64,000 nucleotides of DNA from an uncultured Bacteroidales bacterium. GTDB lineage: Bacteria; Bacteroidota; Bacteroidia; Bacteroidales; UBA932. The stretch covers positions 23,779 through 87,778 of the forward strand of contig CAMBMK010000003.1 of the NCBI GenBank assembly GCA_945868745.1. The letters are read 5' to 3'. The translations under genes and the position numbers were made by a program. Positions 48,041-58,166 of the stretch are shown one piece after another. Under the pieces are notes generated by a model, which saw only the letters and a list, made by a program, of their open reading frames with translations, did no database searches and was not told where the DNA came from. Position 1 is the first letter of the stretch. Each line of letters opens with the position of its first letter.

Positions 48041-48412
48041 ATGGACTCATATCCGGACAATACCCTCTGCAAGGACGAAAGGCTGTCAGGCAAGACGGCA
48101 ATTGACCGTCTGCTCAAAAACGGCCGTTTCGGCACCGAGGGATGCATGAAGTTCTGCGCCGCCTCCGGCAACGGGACCTGGTGCAACAGGATATTGATTT
48201 CCGTCCCGAAACGCAATTTCAAGAGGGCCGTCAAGCGCAATCTGCTCAAAAGGCGTATCCGCGAGGCCTACCGCACGCAGAAGAACCTTCTGCCTCCACA
48301 GGGCTATGACATCATGTTCCAGTACCTTCCTAAAGAGGTGCTGGACTCTTCCGCAATCAGGGAGGGAGTGGCAGCCGTCCTGACACGGATTGCCAAAAGC
48401 CAGCAGAAATAG
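48041..48412 (+). CDS. rnpA: Ribonuclease P protein component
   Basis: NRILISVPKRNFKRAVKRNLLKRRIREAYR. Confidence 0.94.
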   Translation: MDSYPDNTLCKDERLSGKTAIDRLLKNGRFGTEGCMKFCAASGNGTWCNRILISVPKRNFKRAVKRNLLKRRIREAYRTQKNLLPPQGYDIMFQYLPKEVLDSSAIREGVAAVLTRIAKSQQK

Positions 48413-48418
48413 TCCGCC

Positions 48419-48694
48419 ATGTCCAGGGCTGGGGACATACTCCGGAAAATCCTCATCTTTCCGTTCATCTTCCTGATACAGTTCTACAGGACCTGCATCT
48501 CCCCTTTCACGCCGCCGTCCTGCCGCTTCACTCCGACCTGTTCGCAGTATGGACTGGAGGCTTTCCGGCGTCACGGGCCCGTCAAGGGGCTCTACCTCAC
48601 GGCAAGGCGCATCCTCCGCTGCCGTCCCGGAGGGGGAAGCGGATACGACCCTGTCCCGGAGGAGTTCAGCTTTTTCAGAAAGGACAAAAAATAA
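48419..48694 (+). CDS. yidD: Membrane protein insertion efficiency factor YidD
   Basis: [35 protein letters not shown]...[17 protein letters not shown]. Confidence 0.96.
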   Translation: MSRAGDILRKILIFPFIFLIQFYRTCISPFTPPSCRFTPTCSQYGLEAFRRHGPVKGLYLTARRILRCRPGGGSGYDPVPEEFSFFRKDKK

Positions 48695-48726
48695 AAAAAG
48701 AGAGGCTTCTGCAAGTCTCTCTTTTC
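48693..48726. terminator. Bidirectional intrinsic terminator between yidD and tsf
   Basis: A-run, AGAGAGGCTT-CTGC-AAGTCTCTCT, T-run. Confidence 0.88.
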
Positions 48727-48742
48727 TTATCGGTAGGAAGGA

Positions 48743-49579
48743 TTAGTCGCTGAGGGAGAATCTCTTGAATGCGAGAATCTTTGCCTCTGCATCCACCTTC
48801 TTGATATAATCCTTTACGGAGATCTTCTCGTCGGCCTGGACGAAATCCTGGTCCTCGAGAGTCTGCTCCTTGAAGAACTTCTGGAGCTTGCCCTTTGCGA
48901 TGTTCTCAAGCATAGCCTCCGGCTTGCCGGCCATTTTCGGGTCCTCTGCCATCTGCTTCTTGTACATCTCGAGCTCTTTCTCCACTACCTCCTTAGGGCA
49001 GTCAGCCTCGCCTACGGATACAGGGTTCATTGAAGCCACCTGCATTGCAACTGCACGGCCGAGAGCCTCGTCAACGCTCTTGTTGAATGCCACGATAGCA
49101 CCGATCTTGCCGTTGAAGTGGATATACTCGGCGATATAAGGAGCCTCAAGGGTAGCATAGTATGCGAGCACGTGCTTCTCACCGGTCTTTCCGGTCTGGA
49201 CGGAGATTTCCTCCTCGACAGAATGGCCGTTTGAGCAAGGAGCTGCCTTGAGACCTTCAACATCTGCAGGGAAAGAAGCGGCTGCAGCGTCGGCGATTTC
49301 GTTGGCAAGAGCCTTGAAATCCGGAGTAGCCGATACGAAGTCGGTCTCGCAACCGAGGCAAACGATAGCTGCCTTGGAGCCGTTAACGCGTGCAAGCACT
49401 GCACCTTCTGAAGTCTCGCGGTCAGCCCTCTTGGCTGCAACGAGCTTTCCTTTTTCGCGGATGATCTCAACTGCCTTTGTGAAATCGCCTTCAGCCTCTG
49501 CGAGAGCCTTCTTGCAATCCATCATGCCGGCGTTGGTCATCTTACGCAGTTTCATTACGTCTGCTGCTGTGATGTTCAT
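48743..49579 (-). CDS. tsf: Elongation factor Ts
   Basis: ITAADVMKLRKMTNAGMMDCKKALAEAEGDFTKAVEIIREKG. Confidence 0.97.
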   Translation of the reverse strand: MNITAADVMKLRKMTNAGMMDCKKALAEAEGDFTKAVEIIREKGKLVAAKRADRETSEGAVLARVNGSKAAIVCLGCETDFVSATPDFKALANEIADAAAASFPADVEGLKAAPCSNGHSVEEEISVQTGKTGEKHVLAYYATLEAPYIAEYIHFNGKIGAIVAFNKSVDEALGRAVAMQVASMNPVSVGEADCPKEVVEKELEMYKKQMAEDPKMAGKPEAMLENIAKGKLQKFFKEQTLEDQDFVQADEKISVKDYIKKVDAEAKILAFKRFSLSD

Positions 49580-49619
49580 CTCTTATGTGTTTGAATATTG
49601 TAATTAAACAGGGCTTTGA

Positions 49620-50459
49620 TTATTCGGCCTGTGCAACTTCCTCTGCTACAGGTGCTGCCTCTGCAGGAGCCTCAGCCTGCTCGGCTGCCTTTGACTTGCG
49701 TGGGCGGAGGACAGACTTCTTTGCTGCAGGTGCCTCGGCATTCTCTGCTACTGCCTCCTTCTCCTTTTCAAGCTTCCTTTCGTCGAGTCCTTCCTGGATA
49801 GCTGTGCAGATAGCGCCGAGAATGGTCTCGATGCTCTTTGCCGCATCATCATTTGCCGGAATCACGTAATCAATCGGAGTAGGATCGCAACAAGTATCAA
49901 CCATAGCGATTACCGGGATGTTGAGGCGGTTGGCCTCCTTGACGGCATTAGCTTCCTTCTGTACGTCCACTACGAAAATTGCTGAAGGGAGACGGCTCAT
50001 GTCCTTGATGGAACCGAGGTTCTTCTCAAGCTTTGCCCTCTGGCGGTCAATCTGGAGACGCTCTCTCTTTGCGAGCTTCTCGAAAGTACCATCTTCCTTC
50101 ATCTTGTCGATGGTATTCATCTTCTTGACAGCCTTGCGGATAGTCGGGAAGTTGGTAAGCATACCGCCCGGCCACCTTTCTGTAACATAAGGCATATTGA
50201 CTGCTGCAGCCTTCTCGGCTACGATGTCCTTGGCCTGTTTCTTTGTAGCCACGAAGAGGATCTTGCGGCCCGAACGTGCGAGCTCTTTCATTGCCTCTGC
50301 AGCCTCGTCTATCTTGACGACACTCTTGTGCAGGTCGATGATGTGGATTCCGTTCTTCTGGTCGAAGATGTACGGAGCCATCTTAGGGTTCCACTTCCTG
50401 GCGAGATGGCCGAAGTGTGCGCCTGCTTCGAGTAATTCCTGGAAATTTGTTCTTGGCAT
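49620..50459 (-). CDS. rpsB: 30S ribosomal protein S2
   Basis: LLEAGAHFGHLARKWNPKMAPYIFDQKNGIHIIDLHKS; ERWPGGMLTNFPTIRKAV. Confidence 0.97.
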   Translation of the reverse strand: MPRTNFQELLEAGAHFGHLARKWNPKMAPYIFDQKNGIHIIDLHKSVVKIDEAAEAMKELARSGRKILFVATKKQAKDIVAEKAAAVNMPYVTERWPGGMLTNFPTIRKAVKKMNTIDKMKEDGTFEKLAKRERLQIDRQRAKLEKNLGSIKDMSRLPSAIFVVDVQKEANAVKEANRLNIPVIAMVDTCCDPTPIDYVIPANDDAAKSIETILGAICTAIQEGLDERKLEKEKEAVAENAEAPAAKKSVLRPRKSKAAEQAEAPAEAAPVAEEVAQAE

Positions 50460-50525
50460 TTTAAAAAATACTTTTGTTTGTTAAAACTATCCCCCGGAGC
50501 AACAGGGCTCCAACGGGCATTTTCA

Positions 50526-50615
50526 TCAATCTCCGAAGTAGCATCCGCCGGATGGTCCCGGAGATTTTCCGCAGTCTGGGCAACTGTCGGGCAGCTTCTT
50601 TGGATTCGCATCCAT
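50526..50615 (-). CDS. Putative 29-aa Cys-containing small ORF in rpsB leader
   Basis: ATG...TGA: MDANPKKLPDSCPDCGKSPGPSGGCYFGD; AGGA upstream; below track cutoff. Confidence 0.35.
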   Translation of the reverse strand: MDANPKKLPDSCPDCGKSPGPSGGCYFGD

Positions 50616-50677
50616 AAAAAAGGTCCTCGCAGTTTGAACAAACCCGGCTGCGACAGTAAATCAGGTCCGGCCTGCGA

Positions 50678-51070
50678 TTAACGCTTGCTGAACTGGAAGC
50701 GGCGACGTGCACCAGGCTGACCAGGCTTCTTCCTCTCGACTTCTCTTGCGTCACGGGTAAGGAATCCTGCGGCCTTGAGGGTAGAGCGGTAAGCCTCTTT
50801 GTCAACCTCGCAAAGCGCGCGGGAGATTCCGAGCCTGAGAGCTTCTGCCTGACCTTTGATTCCGCCACCGTCGAGGTTGGCCTTGATGTCAAACTGACCT
50901 GTGGTACCGGTAGCTTCAAGAGGCTGGTTCACAATGTACTGGAGTGATGCATCGGAGAAATAGTCCTTGAGGTCACGTCCGTTGATGGTGATTTTGCCAG
51001 TGCCGGCTGCCACATAAACACGAGCCACAGCTGATTTACGTCTTCCAAGGGCGTTTACTGTTTTTTCCAT
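50678..51070 (-). CDS. rpsI: 30S ribosomal protein S9
   Basis: [31 protein letters not shown]-term [17 protein letters not shown]. Confidence 0.97.
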   Translation of the reverse strand: MEKTVNALGRRKSAVARVYVAAGTGKITINGRDLKDYFSDASLQYIVNQPLEATGTTGQFDIKANLDGGGIKGQAEALRLGISRALCEVDKEAYRSTLKAAGFLTRDAREVERKKPGQPGARRRFQFSKR

Positions 51071-51079
51071 TTGCTCTGT

Positions 51080-51532
51080 TTAAATTTCGTTCAACTTGAT
51101 TGTTTTTGGCTGCTGTGCCTGATGAGGATGCTCAGGACCTGCATAGATGTACAGGTTGTTGATGAGCTTGTCACCGAGGCGGGTCTTAGGGAGCATGCCT
51201 TTCACTGCCCTCCTGACCAGTTCAGTAGGCCTCTTCTGCAGGATCTCTGCAGGGGTTGTGAAGCGCTGTCCGCCCGGATAGCCGGTGTAGCGTACATAAA
51301 CCCTGTTGTGCATCTTGTTGCCTTTGAGTGCCACCTTCTCGGCATTGACCACGATGACATTGTCACCGCAATCCACGTGAGGGGTGAAGCCCGGCTTGTT
51401 CTTGCCGCGGAGGACAAGAGCAATCCTTGCTGCGAGGCGACCAAGAGCAAGATCCGTTGCGTCAATGACGACCCACTCTTTCTTTACGGTCGCTGCGTTG
51501 AGCGATACCGTTTTGTAACTCTGTGTGTCCAC
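51080..51532 (-). CDS. rplM: 50S ribosomal protein L13
   Basis: WVVIDATDLALGRLAARIALVLRGKNKPGFTPHVDCGDNVIVVNAEKVALKGNK; GTG start (VDTQSYKTVS). Confidence 0.95.
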   Translation of the reverse strand: MDTQSYKTVSLNAATVKKEWVVIDATDLALGRLAARIALVLRGKNKPGFTPHVDCGDNVIVVNAEKVALKGNKMHNRVYVRYTGYPGGQRFTTPAEILQKRPTELVRRAVKGMLPKTRLGDKLINNLYIYAGPEHPHQAQQPKTIKLNEI

Positions 51533-51643
51533 TGTCTTGATCTTTAATGGTTTATAAATAAAATTGCGATCCCTACACATTATAGGGACCGCAAATATAC
51601 GAATTATTTGCGATATCTCCAAACAGGAGACTCAGGTACCATA

Positions 51644-52636
51644 TTATATTGACAGCACGGAGAGGACACTGATGAGTTCGCGGTCAATCGGCTTGTCCTT
51701 CTTGACCGCACGGGTGATCGGGACATAGACGATTTCATCGTTGGCAATGCCGATCATCACGTTGCGCTGGCCTTCCTTGAGGGCTTCGATGCTGGCGTAT
51801 CCCAGACGGCTCGCAAGGATCCTGTCGAAGGCGCTCGGCTTTCCGCCCCTCTGGAGATATCCGAGAATGGTCACGCGCACGTCGTAGTCGGGATACTCGT
51901 TGCGCACGCGGTCGGCATAGTACATCGCACCTCCTACCCCGTCCTTCTGTGCCTCCGACACAATGACAATGGAACTGTTCTTGCTCTTGCGCACTCCCCT
52001 TCCGATGAACTGTGCGAGCTGGTCCACGTCGGTCTGGTCCTCCGGGATGATTGCCGCCTCGGCTCCCGCAGCGATGGCGCTGTTCTGGGCGAGGAAACCC
52101 GCGTCCCTTCCCATCACCTCCACGAAGAAGATGCGGTTGTGCGAGGATGCGGTGTCACGGATTTTGTCCACGCACTCGACGATGGTGTTGAGCGCGGAGT
52201 CGTAGCCGATGGTGGAATCGGTGCCGTAGAGGTCGTTGTCGATTGTGCCCGGGAGTCCGATGATAGGGACGTCGTATTCTGAGGCGAACTGCTGGGCCCC
52301 CGTGAGGGAGCCGTTGCCCCCGATGACGATGAGGGCGTCGATGCCGTGGGAGCAGAGGTTGTCATAAGCCTTTTTGCGGCCTTCGGCCGTCATGAAGTCC
52401 TTGCTGCGGGACGTCTTGAGGATGGTCCCGCCCCTCTGGATGGTGTTACTGACGCTTTCTGTCGTGAGCGGACGGATGTCATCATTGATAAGTCCCTCAT
52501 ATCCACGGTATATGCCATAGACTTTCCACCCGTTGGAAATCGCAGAACGGGTCACTGCGCGGATGCATGCGTTCATTCCCGGGGAATCGCCTCCGGAAGT
52601 GAGCACTCCGATTGAGAAGTTTTCTTTCCTGATCAT
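51644..52636 (-). CDS. pfkA: ATP-dependent 6-phosphofructokinase
   Basis: [72 protein letters not shown]. Confidence 0.96.
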   Translation of the reverse strand: MIRKENFSIGVLTSGGDSPGMNACIRAVTRSAISNGWKVYGIYRGYEGLINDDIRPLTTESVSNTIQRGGTILKTSRSKDFMTAEGRKKAYDNLCSHGIDALIVIGGNGSLTGAQQFASEYDVPIIGLPGTIDNDLYGTDSTIGYDSALNTIVECVDKIRDTASSHNRIFFVEVMGRDAGFLAQNSAIAAGAEAAIIPEDQTDVDQLAQFIGRGVRKSKNSSIVIVSEAQKDGVGGAMYYADRVRNEYPDYDVRVTILGYLQRGGKPSAFDRILASRLGYASIEALKEGQRNVMIGIANDEIVYVPITRAVKKDKPIDRELISVLSVLSI

Positions 52637-52778
52637 AATAATATAAACTACCAGCCGTTCTGCAAATTTAGAAAAAGGCTGCGAATGTTTTCCTTGTACA
52701 CCTCAAATTTTTTGCCTAACTTGCGGCGAAAATACCACTGGCCGCTCAAAAGGCGGCATTATCCATATAATATATCCA

Positions 52779-53864
52779 ATGAGAAAAGTTACTTTACTGC
52801 TCAGCGACGGAACTTCATTTCACGGCCGTTCATTCGGCTACGAAGCCCCCGTTGCCGGAGAGGTCGTGTTCAACACAGCAATGGCCGGTTATCCGGAAAG
52901 CCTTACAGACCCGTCCTATGCAGGACAGCTGATGGCGTTGACTTACCCGCTCGTAGGCAATTACGGAGTACCTCCGAAGGATGTGGACTCCAACGGCATA
53001 CCGGTATTCCTCGAGAGTGGCAGGATCCACGTTTCAGCCCTGATAGTCAGCGACTACTGCGACACCCCGTCGCACTGGAACTCGCAGGAGACGCTCGGCG
53101 GATGGCTCAAGCGCGAGAAAGTGCCCGGCATCACCGGAATCGACACCAGGGAGCTGACCAAGGTGCTCAGGGAAAACGGCGTGATGATGGGAAAGATCAT
53201 TTTCGACGATGAGCCTGACAACATTCCTGACGCAAAATACGAGGGTATAAATTTCGTGGAAAAGGTTTCCTGCAGGGAGGTCATCGAATACAACAAGGAC
53301 CAGGGCGGGAAAAAGGTGGTCCTCGTGGACTGCGGAGTGAAGGACAACATTCTCAGGAACCTCATCAGAAGGGGCGTCCACCTCATCAGGGTGCCGTGGG
53401 ACTATGATTTCAACACCCTCTCCTTCGATGCTCTCTTCCTCGCCAACGGCCCGGGCAATCCGGAGACCTGCGGCGCCACCGTGGAGCATGTAAGGGAGTT
53501 CCTCGCCAATCCTCAGGTGCGTCCTCTCATGGGCATCTGCATGGGCAACCAGATACTTGCAAAGGCTGCCGGGGCAAGGATATACAAGCTCAAGTACGGC
53601 CACCGCAGCTACAACCAGCCTGTCAGGATGGCAGGCACGGAGAAATGCTTCGTGACAAGCCAGAACCACGGCTATGCAGTGGATTCGGCAAGTCTCCCTT
53701 CCGACTGGCAGGAGCTGTTCGTCAATATGAACGACGGTTCCAACGAAGGCATCCGCCACATCTCCAACCCGTGGTTCAGCTCACAGTTCCATCCGGAGTC
53801 CTTCGGCGGCCCTCTCGACACAGAATTCCTTTTCGATGATTTCGTCAACCTGCTCAACAGATAG
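52779..53864 (+). CDS. carA: Carbamoyl-phosphate synthase small subunit
   Basis: GEVVFNTAMAGYPESLTDPSYAGQ; GICMGNQILAKAAGA; SQFHPESFGGP. Confidence 0.97.
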   Translation: MRKVTLLLSDGTSFHGRSFGYEAPVAGEVVFNTAMAGYPESLTDPSYAGQLMALTYPLVGNYGVPPKDVDSNGIPVFLESGRIHVSALIVSDYCDTPSHWNSQETLGGWLKREKVPGITGIDTRELTKVLRENGVMMGKIIFDDEPDNIPDAKYEGINFVEKVSCREVIEYNKDQGGKKVVLVDCGVKDNILRNLIRRGVHLIRVPWDYDFNTLSFDALFLANGPGNPETCGATVEHVREFLANPQVRPLMGICMGNQILAKAAGARIYKLKYGHRSYNQPVRMAGTEKCFVTSQNHGYAVDSASLPSDWQELFVNMNDGSNEGIRHISNPWFSSQFHPESFGGPLDTEFLFDDFVNLLNR

Positions 53865-53865
53865 T

Positions 53866-56800
53866 ATGAAACAGAACAAGATACAGAAAGTTCTCCTCCT
53901 GGGTTCCGGCGCTCTCAAGATCGGCGAGGCCGGAGAGTTCGATTATTCAGGTTCACAGGCACTCAAGGCCCTCCGCGAAGAGGGCATCGAGTCTGTTCTC
54001 ATCAACCCGAACATTGCCACGGTCCAGACCAGCGAAGGCGTTGCGGACAAGATTTATTTCCTGCCGGTGACGCCGTTTTTCGTGGAAAAAGTGATCGAGA
54101 AGGAACGTCCGCAGGGCATCATGCTCGCTTTCGGCGGCCAGACGGCCCTCAACTGCGGAGTGGAGCTGTTCCGCAGCGGAATCCTCAAAAAATATGATCT
54201 CCAGGTGCTCGGCACTCCGGTGGAGGCCATTATGGACACCGAGGACAGGGAGCTTTTCGTGGGGAAGCTCGACGAGATAGACGTCAAGACCATCAAGAGC
54301 GAGGCATGTGAGGACATTGACTCCGCACGCAAGGCTGCGGAAAGGCTCGGCTACCCTGTGATCCTTCGCGCGGCATATGCCCTCGGAGGACTCGGTTCGG
54401 GTTTCTGCGACAATGAGCAGGAGCTCGTGGCCCTTGCCGAGAAGGCATTCTCGTTCTCCCCGCAGGTGCTCGTGGAAAAGAGCCTCAAGGGATGGAAGGA
54501 GATTGAGTATGAGGTGGTCCGCGACCGCTATGACAACTGCATCACCGTCTGCAACATGGAGAATTTCGACCCGCTCGGCATCCACACCGGGGAGAGCATC
54601 GTCATCGCCCCTTCGCAGACCCTGACCAACAGCGAATACCAGAAGCTCCGCTCGCTCAGCATAAAGATTGTCCGCCACATCGGCATTGTCGGAGAATGCA
54701 ACGTGCAGTATGCCCTCGACCCCGATTCGGAGGACTACAGGGTGATCGAGGTCAACGCCCGTCTGAGCCGCTCCTCGGCCCTTGCGTCAAAGGCCACAGG
54801 CTACCCGCTGGCTTTTGTTGCAGCCAAACTCGGTCTGGGCTACGGCCTGTTTGAGCTCAAGAACTCCGTCACCAGGACCACGAGCGCATTCTTCGAGCCG
54901 GCTCTCGACTATGTGGTCTGCAAGATTCCGCGCTGGGACCTGAGCAAGTTCCGCGGAGTTGACAAGGTGCTCGGCTCGAGCATGAAGTCCGTCGGAGAGG
55001 TCATGGCCATCGGCCGCACATTCGAGGAGGCAATCCAGAAGGGCCTCAGGATGGTCGGACAGGGGGTACACGGCTTTGTGGAGAACCACGAGATTGTCAT
55101 CGACGACATCGCCTCATCCCTCGCGGCACCGACCGACAAGCGCGTGATGGTCATCGAGAAGGCCTTCGCCCACGGATTCACGGTGGACGAAATCCACAGG
55201 ATCACCAAGATCGACAGGTGGTTCCTCGCCAAGCTCTGGAAGATCCACTGCATAGACCTTGAGCTGAAGAAATGCGACGGCATCGAAAATCTCCCTGTGG
55301 AGCTGCTCGAAGAGGCAAAGAGGGCCGGATTTACCGATTTCCAGATCGGAAGGGCAATCGGGCTCGAGAAGACGATGGACATGGAGAAGGCTTCAGCCAC
55401 CGTCCGCACCTTCCGCAAGCAGGCAGGCATCGTGCCTTACGTCAAGCAGATAGACACCCTCGCGGCTGAGTACCCGGCACAGACCAATTACCTCTACCTG
55501 ACATACAGCGGACGCGCCCACGACATAAAGTATGAGAATGACCGCAATTCGGTGGTGGTTCTCGGCAGCGGCGCCTACAGGATCGGTTCTTCAGTGGAGT
55601 TTGACTGGTGCGGCGTGCAGGCCCTCCAGACAATACGCCGGAACGGCTGGCGCAGCATCATGATCAACTACAACCCTGAGACCGTATCGACCGACTACGA
55701 TATGTGCGACAGGCTCTATTTCGACGAACTTACCTTCGAAAGGGTGCTGGACATCATCGAGCTGGAGACCCCTCACGGAGTCATTCTGTCAACGGGCGGC
55801 CAGATTCCAAACAACCTCGCAATGAGGCTTGACGCCGAAGGAGTCCCGATTCTCGGCACGCAGGCAAAATATATCGACAATGCGGAGGACCGCGGCAAAT
55901 TCTCGGCAATGCTCGGACGCATCGGGGTGGACCAGCCGCAGTGGAGCGCCCTCACGACCATGGAGGATGTCAACAAGTTCATCGACGAGGTGGGATTCCC
56001 TGTGCTTGTGCGCCCTTCATACGTGCTTTCCGGCGCAGCCATGAACGTTTGCTCCAACAATGAGGAGCTCGAGAAGTTCCTCGCCCTTGCCGCCAACGTG
56101 TCCAAGAAGCATCCTGTGGTCATAACCAAGTTTATGCAGCACACCAAGGAGGTCGAGATGGACGCAGTGGCAAAGGACGGCGAGATCATCGCATACGCCA
56201 TCAGCGAGCACATCGAGTTTGCCGGAGTCCACTCGGGCGACGCGACCATCCAGTTCCCTCCGCAGAAGCTCTATGTCGAGACCGCAAGGCGCATCAAGAA
56301 GATTTCGCGCCAGATTGCGAAGGAGCTCCACATCAGCGGACCATTCAACATCCAGTATCTCGCCCAGGACAACAACATCAAGGTCATCGAGTGCAACCTC
56401 AGGGCCTCACGTTCGTTCCCGTTTGTAAGCAAGGTATTGAAAATCAATTTCATAGACATAGCAACAAGGGTTATGCTCGGGCTGCCGGTATCCAAGCCGG
56501 ACAAGGAGATCTTCGACCTTGACTATGTGGGCATAAAGGCAAGCCAGTTCTCCTTCAACAGACTTCAGAACGCCGACCCTGTGCTCGGAGTGGATATGGT
56601 CTCGACCGGCGAGGTGGGCTGTCTCGGAGTCGATTCTTCCGATGCCCTCATCAAGAGCATGCTCGCCGTGGGACAGAGGATTCCGCGCCACAGCGTCCTT
56701 CTCTCCACCGGCAACGTCAAGCAGAAGGTCGAGCTTCTCAAGACCGCGCAGGAGCTTCACAGGCACGGGTATGAGATTTATGCCACCCACGGCACGAGCA

Positions 56801-57087
56801 AGTTCCTGAATGAGAACGGAGTACCGAACATCCATGTGTACTGGCCGGGCGAAGATGGCGAGCCTAATGCGCTGAAGCTTCTCCACGAGAAGAAGATCGA
56901 CATGGTAGTCAATATCCCGAGAGACCTTACGGCAAGGGAGCTCAGCAACGGCTACAGGATAAGGCGTGCGGCAATCGACCTCAATATCCCGCTGATTACC
57001 AATGCACGTCTTGCAGGAGCCTTCATTTCGGCATTCTGCAACATGAAAATGGACGACCTCGACATAAGGAGCTGGGACGAGTATTAG
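53866..57087 (+). CDS. carB: Carbamoyl-phosphate synthase large subunit
   Basis: VLLLGSGALKIGEAGEFDYSGSQALKALREEGI; two ATP-grasp repeats; C-terminal MGS-like domain. Confidence 0.97.
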   Translation: MKQNKIQKVLLLGSGALKIGEAGEFDYSGSQALKALREEGIESVLINPNIATVQTSEGVADKIYFLPVTPFFVEKVIEKERPQGIMLAFGGQTALNCGVELFRSGILKKYDLQVLGTPVEAIMDTEDRELFVGKLDEIDVKTIKSEACEDIDSARKAAERLGYPVILRAAYALGGLGSGFCDNEQELVALAEKAFSFSPQVLVEKSLKGWKEIEYEVVRDRYDNCITVCNMENFDPLGIHTGESIVIAPSQTLTNSEYQKLRSLSIKIVRHIGIVGECNVQYALDPDSEDYRVIEVNARLSRSSALASKATGYPLAFVAAKLGLGYGLFELKNSVTRTTSAFFEPALDYVVCKIPRWDLSKFRGVDKVLGSSMKSVGEVMAIGRTFEEAIQKGLRMVGQGVHGFVENHEIVIDDIASSLAAPTDKRVMVIEKAFAHGFTVDEIHRITKIDRWFLAKLWKIHCIDLELKKCDGIENLPVELLEEAKRAGFTDFQIGRAIGLEKTMDMEKASATVRTFRKQAGIVPYVKQIDTLAAEYPAQTNYLYLTYSGRAHDIKYENDRNSVVVLGSGAYRIGSSVEFDWCGVQALQTIRRNGWRSIMINYNPETVSTDYDMCDRLYFDELTFERVLDIIELETPHGVILSTGGQIPNNLAMRLDAEGVPILGTQAKYIDNAEDRGKFSAMLGRIGVDQPQWSALTTMEDVNKFIDEVGFPVLVRPSYVLSGAAMNVCSNNEELEKFLALAANVSKKHPVVITKFMQHTKEVEMDAVAKDGEIIAYAISEHIEFAGVHSGDATIQFPPQKLYVETARRIKKISRQIAKELHISGPFNIQYLAQDNNIKVIECNLRASRSFPFVSKVLKINFIDIATRVMLGLPVSKPDKEIFDLDYVGIKASQFSFNRLQNADPVLGVDMVSTGEVGCLGVDSSDALIKSMLAVGQRIPRHSVLLSTGNVKQKVELLKTAQELHRHGYEIYATHGTSKFLNENGVPNIHVYWPGEDGEPNALKLLHEKKIDMVVNIPRDLTARELSNGYRIRRAAIDLNIPLITNARLAGAFISAFCNMKMDDLDIRSWDEY

Positions 57088-57173
57088 TCCCCTCCTTTGA
57101 GGTTTTCCCGTTTTTTTATTACTTTTGTATGGCACGCAGGTTCCACCGGCGCTTGCATTAGTTAGACAAGACA

Positions 57174-58166
57174 ATGTACTACAACGAATTACGCTCTCCT
57201 GCCGTCGTTCAGACCGGACGGGACATACTGAAGAACATCGACTGGATACTGAAGGATGCGCATCTGTATTTTTCCAACAAGATACTCATCACCCAGCAGA
57301 TTCTGTTCGATGAGTACAAGGAACAGCTCAATGTCAACGAATTCAGCGAGATCATCTTCATCAGGGGAGGAGAGACCGCCGAAGCGGTGGAAGTGGCCGG
57401 AAAACTTTCCGGACTCGATGCCATTCTGCTCGGATTCGGAGGCGGAAGCGTGATAGATGTAGTGAAATACTGCGCCACAAAGTGCGACATCCCTTTCATC
57501 ACCATTCCTACCACCCTGTCCAATGACTCGCTCTGTTCGAGCGTTGCGCGCCTGACTTTCAACGGCAGGAAGAGGAGCTACCCGGCACAGGGTCCCCTGG
57601 GCATCCTGATTGATTTCGGAGTGGTACGCCACGCGCCGAAAAAGCTTACCCTCGCCGGCGTTGCGGACGTGGTGTCCAACCTCTCAGCAGTGAAGGACTG
57701 GCAGCTTTCCAACAAGAATACCGGCGAACCGATCAACGAGCTCTCACTCATGCTTGCCAAGGCTGCGCCGGCACCGCTTTTCAAGTACAAGGAGAAGGAC
57801 CTGGATTCGGACGAATTCCTCCACGACCTGGCGACCGGCCTCATCCTCTCAGGAATGTCGATGATGATGACCGGCAATTCGAGGGGAGCCAGCGGTTCGG
57901 AGCACCTCATAAGCCACGCCATTGACGAATATTTCCCGGACAGGTCCACAATCCACGGCCTGCAGGTGGGCTGGGCGCACCTGATGGTGGAGAAGCTCTG
58001 CCGCAAGGACAACGATTCCTACAAGACTCTCAAGAAATTCTTTGACAATATCGGCCTTCTGGATATACTGGAGGACAATGTAAAGTGGAAGGAGGACGAG
58101 TTTATGGGTCTGGTGCCTTACGCCAAGACCATCAGGAAGAGGTACACGATTCTCGATACCCTTTGA
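57174..58166 (+). CDS. sn-glycerol-1-phosphate dehydrogenase-like protein (iron-containing alcohol dehydrogenase superfamily)
   Basis: LGFGGGSVIDVVKYCA; IPTTLSNDSLCSSVARL; GASGSEHLISHAID; TIHGLQVGWAHLM (His metal-ligand candidates). Confidence 0.78.
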   Translation: MYYNELRSPAVVQTGRDILKNIDWILKDAHLYFSNKILITQQILFDEYKEQLNVNEFSEIIFIRGGETAEAVEVAGKLSGLDAILLGFGGGSVIDVVKYCATKCDIPFITIPTTLSNDSLCSSVARLTFNGRKRSYPAQGPLGILIDFGVVRHAPKKLTLAGVADVVSNLSAVKDWQLSNKNTGEPINELSLMLAKAAPAPLFKYKEKDLDSDEFLHDLATGLILSGMSMMMTGNSRGASGSEHLISHAIDEYFPDRSTIHGLQVGWAHLMVEKLCRKDNDSYKTLKKFFDNIGLLDILEDNVKWKEDEFMGLVPYAKTIRKRYTILDTL

